From: Litsea cubeba | Taxonomy: Eukaryota; Streptophyta; Magnoliopsida; Laurales; Lauraceae | Reading direction: 5' to 3' | DNA length: 64,000 nucleotides | Assembly (NCBI GenBank): GCA_012931725.1 | Contig: CM022949.1 | Span: 70,510,356 to 70,574,355, forward strand | In this document: positions 48,114 to 58,686 of the stretch, piece after piece | Layout: each line of letters opens with the position of its first letter | Numbering within the stretch: the stretch's first letter is position 1 | Notes under the pieces: model-generated | What the model was told of the DNA's origin: nothing | Database searches by the model: none | Seen by the model: the letters and a program-made list of their open reading frames with translations, nothing else | Translations under genes and position numbers: made by a program

Positions 48114-50047
48114 TCACAAATAAAAAGAACATTTGGTCCCCCAAATGCCTAAACATACCTCATCTGGAAAAAGATAGGGGTACGCTTTCTGAATCTGCTC
48201 CTTCAGCTCCCACGTAGCTTCCTCCGGACTGTGGTTCTCCCACTGTACCTTAACCCATTGGATGGTCTTAGTACGCAACACTACCACCTTAGTGTCGATA
48301 ATCTGCGCTGGCCGCTCCACATAGGTGACATCTGCCTGAAGCTGAAGTGGCTCGTGTTGCAACACGTGGGTGGGATCTGGAATATACTTCCGAAGCATTG
48401 AAACATGAAATACGTCGTGCACACCCGCTAGCTCTGGCGGTAGCACTAGACGATAAGCCACGTCTCCTATCCTACTCTTGATCTCAAATGGTCCCTCAAA
48501 TTTCTTGGCGAGCTTCCCTTTCTGTCCAAATCTGACAACACCTCTCATCGGAGACACTTTCAGGAAAACCATATCCCCCACTTGGAATTCTAAAGGTCTC
48601 CGCCTCTTATCTGCATAGCTCTTCTGACGATCACGAGATTCCTTCATTCTCATCTGTACAACTCTGACCTTCTCACTGGAATCAGCAATGTCTAAGGGGC
48701 CATGAAAACTTCGAACTCCAACTTCCTCCCAACATGCTGGGGTTCTGCATCTCCTTCCGTACAATGCCTCAAATGGTGCCATACCAATACTTGAATGGTA
48801 ACTGTTATTGTAGGCAAACTCACATAGAGGCAAACTCTCATCCCAACTCTCCTTGAAATCCAAAACACATGCTCTGAAGAGATCTTCCAGTGTCTGAATT
48901 GTACGCTCTGACTGTCCATCTGTCTGAGGGTGGTAAGCTGTGCTGAACTTCAACTGAGTACCCATAGATGACTGGAAAGTAGACCAAAACCGAGAGACAA
49001 ACTTAGTGTCTCGATCCGACACTATGGACTTAGGCACTCCATGCAACTTGACTATATGATCTCTGTACATCTTAGTCATCTTGTCCATAAACTGTCCAGT
49101 CTTGAATGGCAAGAAATGGGCTGATTTAGTCAATCTATCCACAATCACCCAAATAGCATCATTGCCTTTCTTGGTGTTCGGCAACCCTGACACGAAATCC
49201 ATGGTGATATTCTCCCATTTCCACTGTGGAATTTCCAACGGGTGAAGTAAACCAGGGGGCTTCTTGTGCTCTGCCTTAATTTGCTGACAAGTCATACACC
49301 TGGAGACAAACTCTACAATCTCTTTCTTCATTTTCACCCACCAATAGTGATTCTTCAAATTCTGATACATCTTGGTACTCCCTGGGTGAATACAATATCG
49401 GGTGTGGTGCGCATCTGTCATCAACTCTGACTTGATGTCTTGAACATCTGGCACACACAACCTATCCTTGCAGTACAAAACTCCCTCTATCAATCTGAAC
49501 TCTGGCTTGTCATCCACATGCTCTATGATTCTCTGCAACTCTGGATCATCCTTCTGGCATTCCTTGATCCTGTTAACCATCTCTGGCTCCCAAACTCCCA
49601 TTGTAGCAACTAGGACCTTCTCATTAACTGGCCAGACTTCCACATCCATATCTCTGAATTGCTCCATCCATCTCCATTCAGGCATTATACATCCACTGAA
49701 TGCTGCCTTTCTACTGAGAGCATCTGCTACAACATTCACTCTTCCAGGATGGTACTTGATTGGAAAATCATAATCCTTTATGTACTCCATCCATCTCCTC
49801 TGCCTGTTATTCAGATCACCCTATGTAAACAGGTATTGCAGACTCTTGTGATCTGTATGCACCTCAAATCTCTCTCCATATAAATAATGCCTCCATAACT
49901 TCAATGCAAACACCACTGCTGCTAACTCCAAGTCATGTGTGGCATATTTCTTCTCATGATCTTTCAATTGCCTTGATCCATAGGCTATCACTTTGTCATG
50001 CTGCATGAGAACACATCCCAATCCTACTCCGGATGCATCTGTCTCAA
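48114..50047 (-). pseudogene. RNase H-integrase-chromodomain of B2
   Basis: The RNase H part begins near 50045 (VETDASGVGLGCVLMQ) and carries one nonsense codon, TAG at 49819-49821, where B1 reads Gln. From 49818 down to 48114 the frame is open for over 550 codons. It contains the end of RNase H (KYHPGRVNVVADALSRKAAF), the integrase zinc domain (HHTRYCIHPG...CMTCQQIK), catalytic residues in MDFVSGLP, VSDRDTKF and SERTIQTLED, a GPF-type motif after the catalytic core (FEGPFEIKSRIGDVAYRLVL) and a chromodomain (VQWENHSPEEATWELKEQI). Protease and RT are absent: RNase H joins directly to gag. It is the best-preserved integrase in the window. Confidence 0.92.
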
Positions 50048-51100
50048 CGGCTGCGCAGGATGTGGTGGCCTGGGCGCCGGAGCTGGAAATGCAGGTGGTG
50101 CCACTCCTGTCTTCCCTGGACAAAAACGAACCTTATGCCCGGGGTCTCCACAGTTGAAACATGCACTGGACTGCTTCCTGCAATCACGGCCATAACGGTT
50201 CCCGCCACAATGCATGCAAGAGACTCGCTGTGGCTGCTGTCGGAGTACAGGCTCAAACCGTAGTCTTTTAGGTGCCGGCTGTTGATATGACAAAGACGAA
50301 GATCCCTGTGTCCTGGGTGGAGGGATCAATGCTAAGATCCTCTGCTGCTCCAAAGCAATCACCTCCTTCAGAGACTCCTCTGCCCAATAAGCTTCCTTGA
50401 CCACATCATCGTAGTTGGTTAGCCTGCTACGCTGCACTTGCATCTTTATATCTGCTCGCAGTCCCTTGATAAATCTCCGGACTCTCTCTGACTCTGGCTG
50501 AATCAGACTCTCAGTAAGTCGGGATAAATAGGTGAAGGTAATCTCGTAATCCTGTACTGTCAAGTCACCCTGTACCAGCCTCTCAAACTCCTCCATCTTC
50601 TGATCCCGGTAGTGCTCTGGAATAATCTTCTTTTGGAACTGCTCTGTAAAAGTTCTCCAGGCTACTTCCTCAGCAATCTCCTCATACGGGTGTTTGACGG
50701 TCTTCCACCATCTCTCAGCTGCCCCACGGAACATGTGGGCTGCAAGCTGCACCTGCTGAATGCCAGTGCACCGAAACACCTCGTATATCTTCTCCATCTG
50801 AACAACCCACTCATCTGCAACGGCGGGGTCCTCAATGCCATGGAACTCAGGTGGGAACCTCTTCCTGAACTTCTCAACCAACTCATTCAGGTCATACTCC
50901 TTTGCCTGTGGCTGGCCCACCTTCTGTACTACCTCAAGCAACTGTGCTTGGAATACAGCCTGGTCCTCATTCTGCTTCTGGCTTTGCTCAGCCATGTCCT
51001 TCTGAGACTGGATGAAAGCTGCCATGAATTGATGAAACTGGTTCTCAGAGCCATTCTGAGATGAACTACCCTCACATCGGGTATTGTGTCTACCAGCCAT
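50024..51100 (-). CDS. gag of B2, fused at its end to the deletion junction
   Basis: The ATG at 51100 (MAGRHNTRCEGSS) follows a consensus splice acceptor (TTTTACAG|G at 51105). The frame is open for 358 codons. The gag core shows FPPEFHGIEDPAVADEWVVQ and MFRGAAERWWKTVKHP, and a zinc knuckle CFNCGDPGHKVRFC lies near the C-terminus after an imperfect CMHCGGNRYGRDC. The last residues (LRQMHPE) run into the deletion that joins gag to RNase H at ACAGATGCATC, a sequence common to both sides. Assembly and RNA packaging are plausible for this product, but there is no protease to process it. Confidence 0.85.
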   Translation of the reverse strand: MAGRHNTRCEGSSSQNGSENQFHQFMAAFIQSQKDMAEQSQKQNEDQAVFQAQLLEVVQKVGQPQAKEYDLNELVEKFRKRFPPEFHGIEDPAVADEWVVQMEKIYEVFRCTGIQQVQLAAHMFRGAAERWWKTVKHPYEEIAEEVAWRTFTEQFQKKIIPEHYRDQKMEEFERLVQGDLTVQDYEITFTYLSRLTESLIQPESERVRRFIKGLRADIKMQVQRSRLTNYDDVVKEAYWAEESLKEVIALEQQRILALIPPPRTQGSSSLSYQQPAPKRLRFEPVLRQQPQRVSCMHCGGNRYGRDCRKQSSACFNCGDPGHKVRFCPGKTGVAPPAFPAPAPRPPHPAQPLRQMHPE

Positions 51101-51252
51101 AATCCTGTAAAACATTCAAGGTTAGTTCCAATATGCCCCAAGCTAACATCACAATGCTAGAAAATAAAACTAAGAGATCAACCTACTAACTAACGAAATC
51201 CTCACACGCGTCCTATGGTTTCTACAATTTTTACCCTGAGAAACCAACCACT

Positions 51253-51264
51253 GCTCTGATACCA
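51253..51264 (-). other. Primer-binding site of B2 at the chimera junction
   Basis: TGGTATCAGAGC on the minus strand, with Tekay leader on one side (AGTGGTTGGTTTCTC) and TRIM LTR on the other (GGCGTTACAAA). Both element types use this PBS, so it is the shared sequence at which the two are joined. Confidence 0.85.
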
Positions 51265-51266
51265 TT

Positions 51267-52106
51267 TGTAACGCCCCACCCCTATACACATGCATGATAT
51301 TGTCCGCTTTGGCCCACTGGCCTCACGGTTTTGTTTCTGATGGGCCTGAACCCATCAAAAGGCCTCATACAAGGTAAGGGTGTAAGCTCTACATATAATC
51401 CCAATCACTTTCCTCTCTATAGTCAATGTGGGACTCTGGGGCGTCACATTCCACCCCCCTTAAGGCTGCACGTCCCTGTGTAGTAGCCTGCCAGCCCCTG
51501 TAGCCTGCCAGCCCTCTTGGCCCGCCCACATGGAAACCCGCCCACTTGCACCAGACCACGGCAGGGGACCCACACTCGAACTAGTCGAGAGTCGGCTCTG
51601 ATACCATTTGTAACGCCCCACCCCTTACCCATGCATGATATTGTCCGCTTTGGCCCACTGGCCTCACGATTTTGTTTCTGATGAGGCCTTTTGATGGGTT
51701 CAGGCCCATCAGAAACAAAACCGTGAGGCCAGTGGGCCAAAGCGGACAATATCATGCATGGGTAAGGGGTGGGGCGTTACAAATGGTATCAGAGCCGACT
51801 CTCGACTAGTTCGAGTGTGGGTCCCCTACCGTGGTCTAGTGCAAGTGGGTGGGTTTCCATATGGGCGGGCCAAGAGGGCTGGCAGGCTACTGCACAGGGA
51901 CGTGCAGCCTTAAGGGGGGTGGAATGTGACGCCCCGGAGTCCCACATCGACTATAGAGAGGAAAGTGATTGGGATTATATGTAGAGCTTACACCCTTACC
52001 TTGCATGAGGCCTTTTGATGGGTTCAGGCCCATCAGAAACAAAACCGTGAGGCCAGTGGGCCAAAGCGGACAATATCATGCATGTGTATAAGGGTGGGGC
52101 GTTACA
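51267..52106. mobile_element. Inverted (head-to-head) TRIM dimer, 840 bp
   Basis: The left unit (minus) has LTR 51267-51448 (182 bp), polypurine tract 51449-51461, a short internal region and PBS 51595-51606. The right unit (plus) has PBS 51784-51795, internal region, polypurine tract 51912-51924 and LTR 51925-52106 (182 bp). Between them a central LTR (51609-51781) is itself an inverted fusion: its first 74 bp and last 74 bp are complementary around a loop of about 25 nt (51683-51707). The arms match almost throughout; the left internal region has about 17 bp more (a duplicated AGCCTGCCAGCCC). There is no coding capacity. LTR and total size are TRIM-like. Confidence 0.88.
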
Positions 52107-52111
52107 CAATG

Positions 52112-52278
52112 TATCTCTCTCGTCCCAGGGAGTGATGACGCTACTCTACGTCATTGACATGCCACTCTCGTGCCTCCTCTGCTGGAGGATCTCCTCACCG
52201 GTCTGCTCCTCAAAGTAGAACTCACCTGATTTGCCTGCACACCAAGGAACAGAGTCAACGACATGTTGAACAATAGAT
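52112..52278 (-). mobile_element. B1 5' LTR, second piece
   Basis: It continues the LTR after the B2 insertion (ATCTCTCTCGTCCCAGGGAG) and is interrupted by the copia element after TAGAT (52274-52278). The conserved splice donor (minus CAG|GTGAG at about 52221-52228) lies in this piece. Confidence 0.88.
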
Positions 52279-53470
52279 TGTTAGATATCGCGATCACTGA
52301 GAGGGGGGGGGTGAATCAGTGATTCTTTAAAAACAGGTCCAATTTAACAACAAAAGCAAATCAAATCACACAATGACACCAGATTTAACGTGGTTCACCG
52401 AAAGGCTACGTCCACGGTTCAAAGATTGTCCGAACACCAATCCGGAACAGATCTGAATCTATTTAGTCGCACCAACGACAAAGAGCACCAACCCTTAGTT
52501 TCAGATAGCACCAACTATCTAGGAAGCACCTACTCCCTTGAGTTTCAGATAGCACCAACTATCTAGGAAGCACCGACTCCCTTTACAATTTATCTGCACC
52601 AACAGATAGGATCACCAAACCCCAGACACCAAGCACCAACTTGATGTTCTACAGAATAAGAATAGAAACCTTTTTCTATAGACCTTCCCCTCTACAATCT
52701 CTCTCTCTCAATCCCTTACAAATTGAAATTAAAGCATAAACAGAGAGACACTTATCTTATGGACGAAACACCATCTTCAAGAGCACATCCTCGTCCACAC
52801 TTGCTGTAGAAACTTGTAACAAGACTGCACACAGCAACAGCACCTTCTTCTCTCCAAAACCCTCTCTCTTTTCTTCTCTTTTCTCTTCTCTCCTTTCTCT
52901 CTTCTTGTTTCTTAAAAACGAACCAAACATGCCTTTATATAGGTTATGGTAACCCTTAAGAGTGTTTAAATTAGGCTAGAATTCGTTTAGAAAGAGTCCC
53001 AAACGAAATACTTAAGTTTCCTGAATTTTCGTGCAAAACTTCTATTTCTGCGCAACTCAGGTTTCCCGTGTGTTCTACCGGTAGAAATTGCGGTAGAACA
53101 GATGAAATTCTCATGTCCAAGCTTCTGCTAGAATTTAAGCCACTTCTACCGGTAGTACTTGCGGTAGAACTTTCAGGACAGCCACTTCTACCGGTAGTAC
53201 TTGCGGTTGACAGATGGAAATCTTAGGGTCAGCCTTTTCTACCCCTTTTCTACCCCTGTTCTACCCCTGTTCTACCGGTAGAAATACCGGTTGACAGATG
53301 AAATTCTGATTTCCTATACTGTTCTGTTTCAGCTCTGTTTTCTCTTTGAAGCTCTATCAACACCACACTTGTGACATTGTGTTGACAATAATTCCAACAC
53401 AAGATGATACTTGAGATACTAATTTCTTCAATTCTTCATTAAACTTCTCAAGGCGTCTCAAATTCCAACA
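52279..53470 (-). mobile_element. 3' LTR of the copia element
   Basis: 1192 bp, TGTTAGATATCGCGATCACTG...CTCAAATTCCAACA. It contains four copies of the palindrome CTACCGGTAG (53075, 53146, 53188, 53272) and a CTACCCCTGTT repeat. The adjacent ATCTCCCCCTTTGG (53471-53484) is the polypurine tract read on the other strand. Confidence 0.93.
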
Positions 53471-53484
53471 ATCTCCCCCTTTGG
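53471..53484 (-). other. Polypurine tract of the copia element
   Basis: CCAAAGGGGGAGAT on the minus strand immediately before the 3' LTR. Confidence 0.85.
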
Positions 53485-53777
53485 AATTGTTGGCAACACT
53501 TTTGGAACTTCAACACTTAGAACTCATTAAACTAGTTGATCTTCATGAAGCTTCTTCAGAACCATAGTCTCCCCCTGTCTTTAAAAAAAATCAAGATCTC
53601 TAACTCTCCCCAAAGTTATCATAGCATAACTTCTTCTAACATTGCTTTCTCCTAGCTTAAGTCTTTCTCCCCCTTTGACAACAAGTCCAAAGGGACCAAC
53701 GAAGGAGCGAATAGGATATTCAAAGAATACTTTGCTCCCCCTTTCAAGCCCATCTCCTAAGGATTAGGAGAGTGAGT

Positions 53778-55565
53778 AACTCCTAATTTTTTTCGGAGAT
53801 ACTCGAAGACTTCCTTGGCAGAGGTTTTGTGAAGATATCAGCAACTTGCTTAGTAGTTGGAACATATTCCAACTTTACCTCACCATCTGCAACCTTTTCC
53901 TTGAGAAAGTGATAGCGAATTGCTACATGCTTCGTTCTAGAATGTTGAACAGGATTCTTGGAGATGTGTGAATTGCACTTGTGTTGTCACAGAGGATCGG
54001 CGTAGGATCCGTTGTCGGAACTCCTAGATCAGAGAGCATTTGCCGCATCCATAACACTTGTGTACAACAAGTGGCCGCTGCAATATATTCTGCTTCCGCT
54101 GTAGAAAGGGATACTGAGTCTTGTTTCTTACTGTGCCATGCCACCAACCTTTCACCGAGATAGAATGCACCACCGCTTGTACTCTTGCGATCATCTATAC
54201 ATCCAGCCCAATCGGCGTCAGAGTATGCAACAAGAGTAAAGGATTTGCCTTTAGGATACCAAATGCCAAGCTCCATGGTACCTTTCAGATATCGAAATAT
54301 CCTTTTTACTGCTGTGAGGTGCGTCTCAGTTGGTGATGCTTGAAATCGAGCCACCATACATACTGCTTGCAGAAGATCCGGTCTTGTAGCAGTCAAATAA
54401 AGCAAGCTTCCTATCATAGAACGATAAGTGGTGTGATCAACGGACGAACCCTTATCATCTTTGCTTAGCTTTGTGTTTGTTGTCATTGGTGTGCTCACTG
54501 GCTTGCTGTCTTCCATGTTAAAACGCTTCAGCATTTCCTTGATGTATTTCATCTGTGATATGAAGATACCATGTTTCAGCTGCTGAACTTGTAAACCAAG
54601 GAAGAACTTTAGTTCTCCAAGCATTGACATCTCAAATTCTTTCTTCATCTCTTCAGCGAAATTCCTGCACATTTCTTCATCGTTGCCACCAAAGATTATG
54701 TCATCGACATAAACAATAACGACCAGCTGTTTGTTCAACTCTGTTTTGACATAAAGATTGCTATCAACCAGTCCTTTTCCAAAACCGGTCTTGCGGAGAT
54801 ATAGGTCCAGCCTTGCATACCACGCCCTTGGCGCTTGTTTCAGCCCATAAAAAGCCTTTTTCAACTTGCACACTAGGTCTGAATTTTTGCTAATGAGAAA
54901 ACCATCAGGTTGCTCAATGTAGACCTCTTCTTCGAGTAATCCATTCAAGAAGGCTGACTTTACATCCATCTGAAATACCTTGAAGGTTTTGTATGCAGCC
55001 AACGCAAGAAACATACGAATGGCTTCCAGACGAGCCACCGGTGCAAAGGTCTCTTCAAAATCTATGCCTTCAACTTGAGCATAGCCTTTACAAACCAACC
55101 TTGCTTTGTTTCGTATGACCTGACCATCTTCATTCAGCTTGTTCCGAAAGACCCATTTAGTACCAATAACATTCTTATCGGTAGGTCTAGAAACTAGTTC
55201 CCATGTGGAGTTCTTCTCAATTTGCTCCAACTCCTCATGCATAGCTTTCAACCAACTTTCATCGAGACTGGCTTCAGCCACAGTCTTGGGTTCAATGGTG
55301 GACACAAGTGAGTAATTGCTAACTACACTTTGTCTTGTTTTAACACCGGCCTCAGGATCTCCAATGATTTGATCCTTAGGGTGTTGCTCTACCCAAGTGC
55401 TTTTCTTTCTAGGTGTAGCATCCTCTGAGTCATCCTTTGATTTCTCAGAATCATTAGGTTTAGCTACTTCATCATCAATCTCACTCGAGTCCTCATAGAC
55501 TGGACTGTCATAATGAGTTCCATTCTTTGATTCATAGTTTTCATCAATTCTAACATCGGCACTTT
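53778..55565 (-). pseudogene. copia RT-RNase H
   Basis: The RT frame is open from about 55565 to 53923. Motifs: STWELVSRPTDKNVIGTKWV, DVKSAFLNGLLEEEVYIEQP, the active site YVDDIIFGG (Asp codons within 54700-54711) and RYLKGTMELGIWY. RNase H follows: YSDADWAGCIDDRKSTSGG and SLSTAEAEYIAAA. Near 53975 a one-base shift moves the last RNase H segment into another frame, which then runs to a stop at about 53778. The upstream edge, near 55573, is another shift in an A-run that separates RT from integrase. Catalytic residues are present, so loss of function is through the frame breaks only. Confidence 0.92.
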
Positions 55566-56563
55566 CTATTGATTTTTTCTGGTCCTTTTGTTAAGACATC
55601 TGTAAGCCTTACTAGATGAGGAATAACCCAGAAATATACCTTCATCAGCTCTTTCTTCAAATTTGCCCGGATTTTGTTCAAGACGCTTGATGTAACACTT
55701 GCTGCCGAAGACTCTGAAATGCTTGACTGTTGCTTTTCTCCCAAACCATAGCTCATAAGGAGTTTTCTCTTCATGTGGCCTGATCAAGCATCGATTCTGA
55801 ATGTATACAACCGTATGGATTGCCTCCTTCCAGTATTTGTCAGCCAGCTTGCTCTCAGTTAGCATTGTACGAGCCATCTCTTGCACGGTGCGATTTTTCC
55901 GTTCCACAACTCCATTTTGCTGTGGAGTTCTAGGGGCTGAATACTGTCTTTGAATGCCATGGTGCTCACAATAGTTAGTGAACTCTTCAGATGTGAATTC
56001 ACCGCCTCGATCAGACCTTAAAATCTTGATACGTTTTCCAAGCATATTTTCAACCTGTGCTTTAAACACTTTAAAACGATCAAGTGCTTGATGTTTATGC
56101 TTAAGAAATAATACCCATGTCATACGAGTATAATCATCAATGCATAACATAAAATACTTATCTCCATTGGTGCTTTGAGTTCGCATCGGTCCACAGAGAT
56201 CAGTGTGCACTAGCTCAAGAGGTTTCTTTGAATGATGCTCCTTTGACTTGAACATTACCCTCGTTTGCTTTCCCTTTTGACAAGAATCGCAAATGGGGTT
56301 GGAAGGCTTTTCAACTGTAGACATACCTCTGACAGCCTTGAATTGCAAATCTTTGACATGTTATCAAAGTTTAGATGCCCAAGGCGTTTGTGCCACAACC
56401 AACTTTCCTCTGTCCGACTCATCAAGCAAGTCTTTTCAGCTCCATCTGACAATGTATAGAGATTTTCAGCAGTCCTAGATCCAGTAGCCACTGTTTTTGC
56501 CGTTGCTACACTTCTTGATAGCAAAACCATTCTTAGTGAAGACAACTTCGTGGCCTTTGTCAC
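55566..56563 (-). pseudogene. copia integrase
   Basis: The N-terminal zinc domain is split: LWHKRLGHLNFDNMSKI in one frame (56563-56255) and CDSCQKGKQ in the next (56348-55566). The catalytic core has VHTDLCGPM (first Asp), CIDDYTRMTWVLFL, a TNYCEHHGIQRQYSAPRTPQ segment and QNGVVERKNRTVQE (catalytic Glu). The frame change near 56330 separates the zinc-binding histidines from the cysteines. Confidence 0.9.
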
Positions 56564-56822
56564 AGATCTGGCTCACACTAAGCAAGTTGTGTCTTAGTCC
56601 AGACACATATAAGACCTCGTCTGATCTGATCTTGTTTGCCTTTAGCTGAACAACACCTTTTCCGCAGATTTTGGCACCATCATTGTTACCAAACTTCACT
56701 GATCCGCCTTCATAGTGCTGTAATTTGACGAATTTTTCCTTATCACCTGTCATATGGCTTGAACAGCCACTATCAAGGACCCATGGTGCTGTCTTCTTTT
56801 GTGCATTGAATGCCGTTTGCAC
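56475..56822 (-). pseudogene. copia protease
   Basis: An aspartic protease with WVLDSGCSSHMTGDKEKF, the Asp-Ser-Gly active site followed by the typical copia SSHMTG. LRHNLLSVSQICDKG further on is also typical. It is in a different frame from the zinc knuckles upstream (shift near 56820) and from integrase downstream (near 56480). Confidence 0.9.
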
Positions 56823-58638
56823 AATGAGAGATTCTTGGAATTATCTTTCCTTTTCTTTGCCCTCCATGCCTTAACTAACTTGGGTTTCTTTTCAACCTGA
56901 AATTGGTTAGCTATAGGCAACCTACAATCCCTAGCCAAGTGTCCATAATTATGACATATATAGCACTCAATTCTGTGGCTGTTTAGGATTGAAAAAGGGT
57001 TCCTAGTCACAAATGGGTTGTTTCTAACATAGAATTTGCAATCAGCTCTTTTATGTCCAAATCTATTACAATGATAGCAATAACCATAGAATCTGAACAT
57101 TCTTCCTTTCTTAGGTGGCTGGTTAAACTCCACAAACTTTTTTATATTGACCATCTCAATACTAGGCTGAATTTGATGCTTTGTAGCCTTGAGAGGTATG
57201 GCACTTTGTTTCATAAACAAAGAAGATGCAGCTTTAGAGGACTCTCCGGTTTCAAATCCAATACCAAATTTATTGTGGAAGGGCTTTTGAAATTTCAGAA
57301 TTTCATTGAGTTTCATTGTCCCTTCAATTGCTTGGAGCACTTTGAGTTTTTGGCTACTTTCCAAGTTTTCAGCCTTTGCTCTAGCGATTTCAGTTTCAAG
57401 TTTCATAGCCTCTTCCTTTTTTATACTTATTTGACTTTGAAGGACTTCCACCATTCTTTATATTCTTCAACTTGAGTTTTCAAAGCAATAATTGAACTTT
57501 CAGATTCATGAAGAAGTTTCAGATTTTTCTTACTTGTTTTTCGTTCCATGCTAAGCTCCTTAAGTGCGGCAATAAGTTCTTCTTTGAGATTGACCTCAGC
57601 CTCCTCTTCCTCTTCCGGCTCTTGCTCCTCCTCTTCTTCTTCAACGGTAACCATGAAGAGAGCTTCAGTTGCCTCGGCTGATTCATCATCGTCTGAAGTT
57701 TCAGACGTGCTGTCATTATATTGACTGATGAAGCTTTTTGCTTTGCCCCTCTTTCTGAAATTTTTCTTCCACTTACTCTTATCAACATAAGAGTCATCAT
57801 CATTATTCTCTTTCAGCGGGCACTTCGCAGCAAAGTGGCCAACACCGCCACAATTGAAGCATTTAAAGGGTAGCTTCCCTTTGTGCTTTCCATTGCTTCC
57901 TTTCTTCAGCTTTCTAACAAATTGAGCCTCAAGCTCATCATCATCAGTATCAGAATCATGACCAGCAATCACTTTTCGCTTTTTCTGAACTTTGAAGGCC
58001 GCTTCTCTATCAGATGAAGACGTCTTACCTATGCGCATCTCATAGGCAGTGAGTGAACCATGCAACTCATCCATGGAAAATTCATTCAGATCCTTGGCTT
58101 CTTCTATGGCTGAGACTTTTGAATCAAACCGGGAAGAAGAGATCTTAGACCTTTTTGACGATGACTGGTTCTTTAATCTCCTCCCTAGTCCACGAATGTC
58201 ATTCGTGACTTCATTCACTCGTTGCAAATATGAGTCAACATTCTCGCTTTCCTCCATGCGAAGAGATTCAAATTGAGAGCGATGGGTTTGCAATTTTGCT
58301 TCTTTGATCTTCTCATCTCCTTCATGAATGCTTTTCAACTTGTCCCATATTTCCTTGGCTGTTTTGCATGCAATTACTTTGACCAGCTCGCTGTCCACAA
58401 GGCCACTAAAGAGTGCATTCTGCGCCTTAGAGTCGTTGTCTGCTAACTTCTTCGTTGCAGCATCATTGGGTACAATGGCAATATTGTAACCGACTCTGAC
58501 AGTCTCCCAGACATCATAGCCAAGTGACTTAATGAAAGCCTGCATTCTGATCTTCCAGAAGGAGTAATTAGAACCATCAAACAAAGGTGCTTTCTTATTT
58601 CCCTGTATTGGTTGCCATGTGATTTGACAAGAGATCAC
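56823..58638 (-). pseudogene. copia gag with zinc knuckles
   Basis: The gag core (frame 58638-57427) shows LFDGSNYSFWKIRMQAFIKS, CKTAKEIWDKLKSIHEGDEK and YLQRVNEVTNDIRGLG, then a CCHC knuckle CFNCGGVGHFAAKC, an acidic stretch rich in Glu (57600-57700) and a likely coiled coil. A one-base shift near 57440 leads into a second frame (57454-56750) with two more knuckles, CYHCNRFGHKRADC and CYICHNYGHLARDC. The only nearby ATG (58618) is out of frame with the core, implying another small indel at the start. Three knuckles is more than the single one of many copia gags. Confidence 0.88.
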
Positions 58639-58672
58639 CCTTAGCGTGTTAAGCTTTTCAAGGGAACCTTAC

Positions 58673-58684
58673 GCTCTGATACCA
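58673..58684 (-). other. Primer-binding site of the copia element
   Basis: TGGTATCAGAGC on the minus strand, two bases from the 5' LTR; complementary to initiator Met tRNA. Confidence 0.9.
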
Positions 58685-58686
58685 AT

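Larger units (their letters stand above)
44985..52106 (-). mobile_element. Chimeric Tekay/TRIM insertion B2 (7.1 kb)
   Basis: A single insertion inside the B1 5' LTR, with CAATG on both sides. The left end is a complete Tekay-like LTR (44985-48109), followed by integrase-RNase H and gag in minus orientation and the Met-tRNA PBS at 51253-51264. Where the second Tekay LTR should begin there is instead a 182 bp TRIM LTR, which opens an inverted TRIM dimer running to 52106. The target duplication is flush with the Tekay LTR on one side and the TRIM LTR on the other. Confidence 0.85.

Noticed and set aside
51267..52106. Cassandra-type TRIM carrying 5S rRNA sequence
   Set aside because: I looked for a 5S-like internal promoter in the 182 bp LTRs and saw none, so this is a different TRIM.
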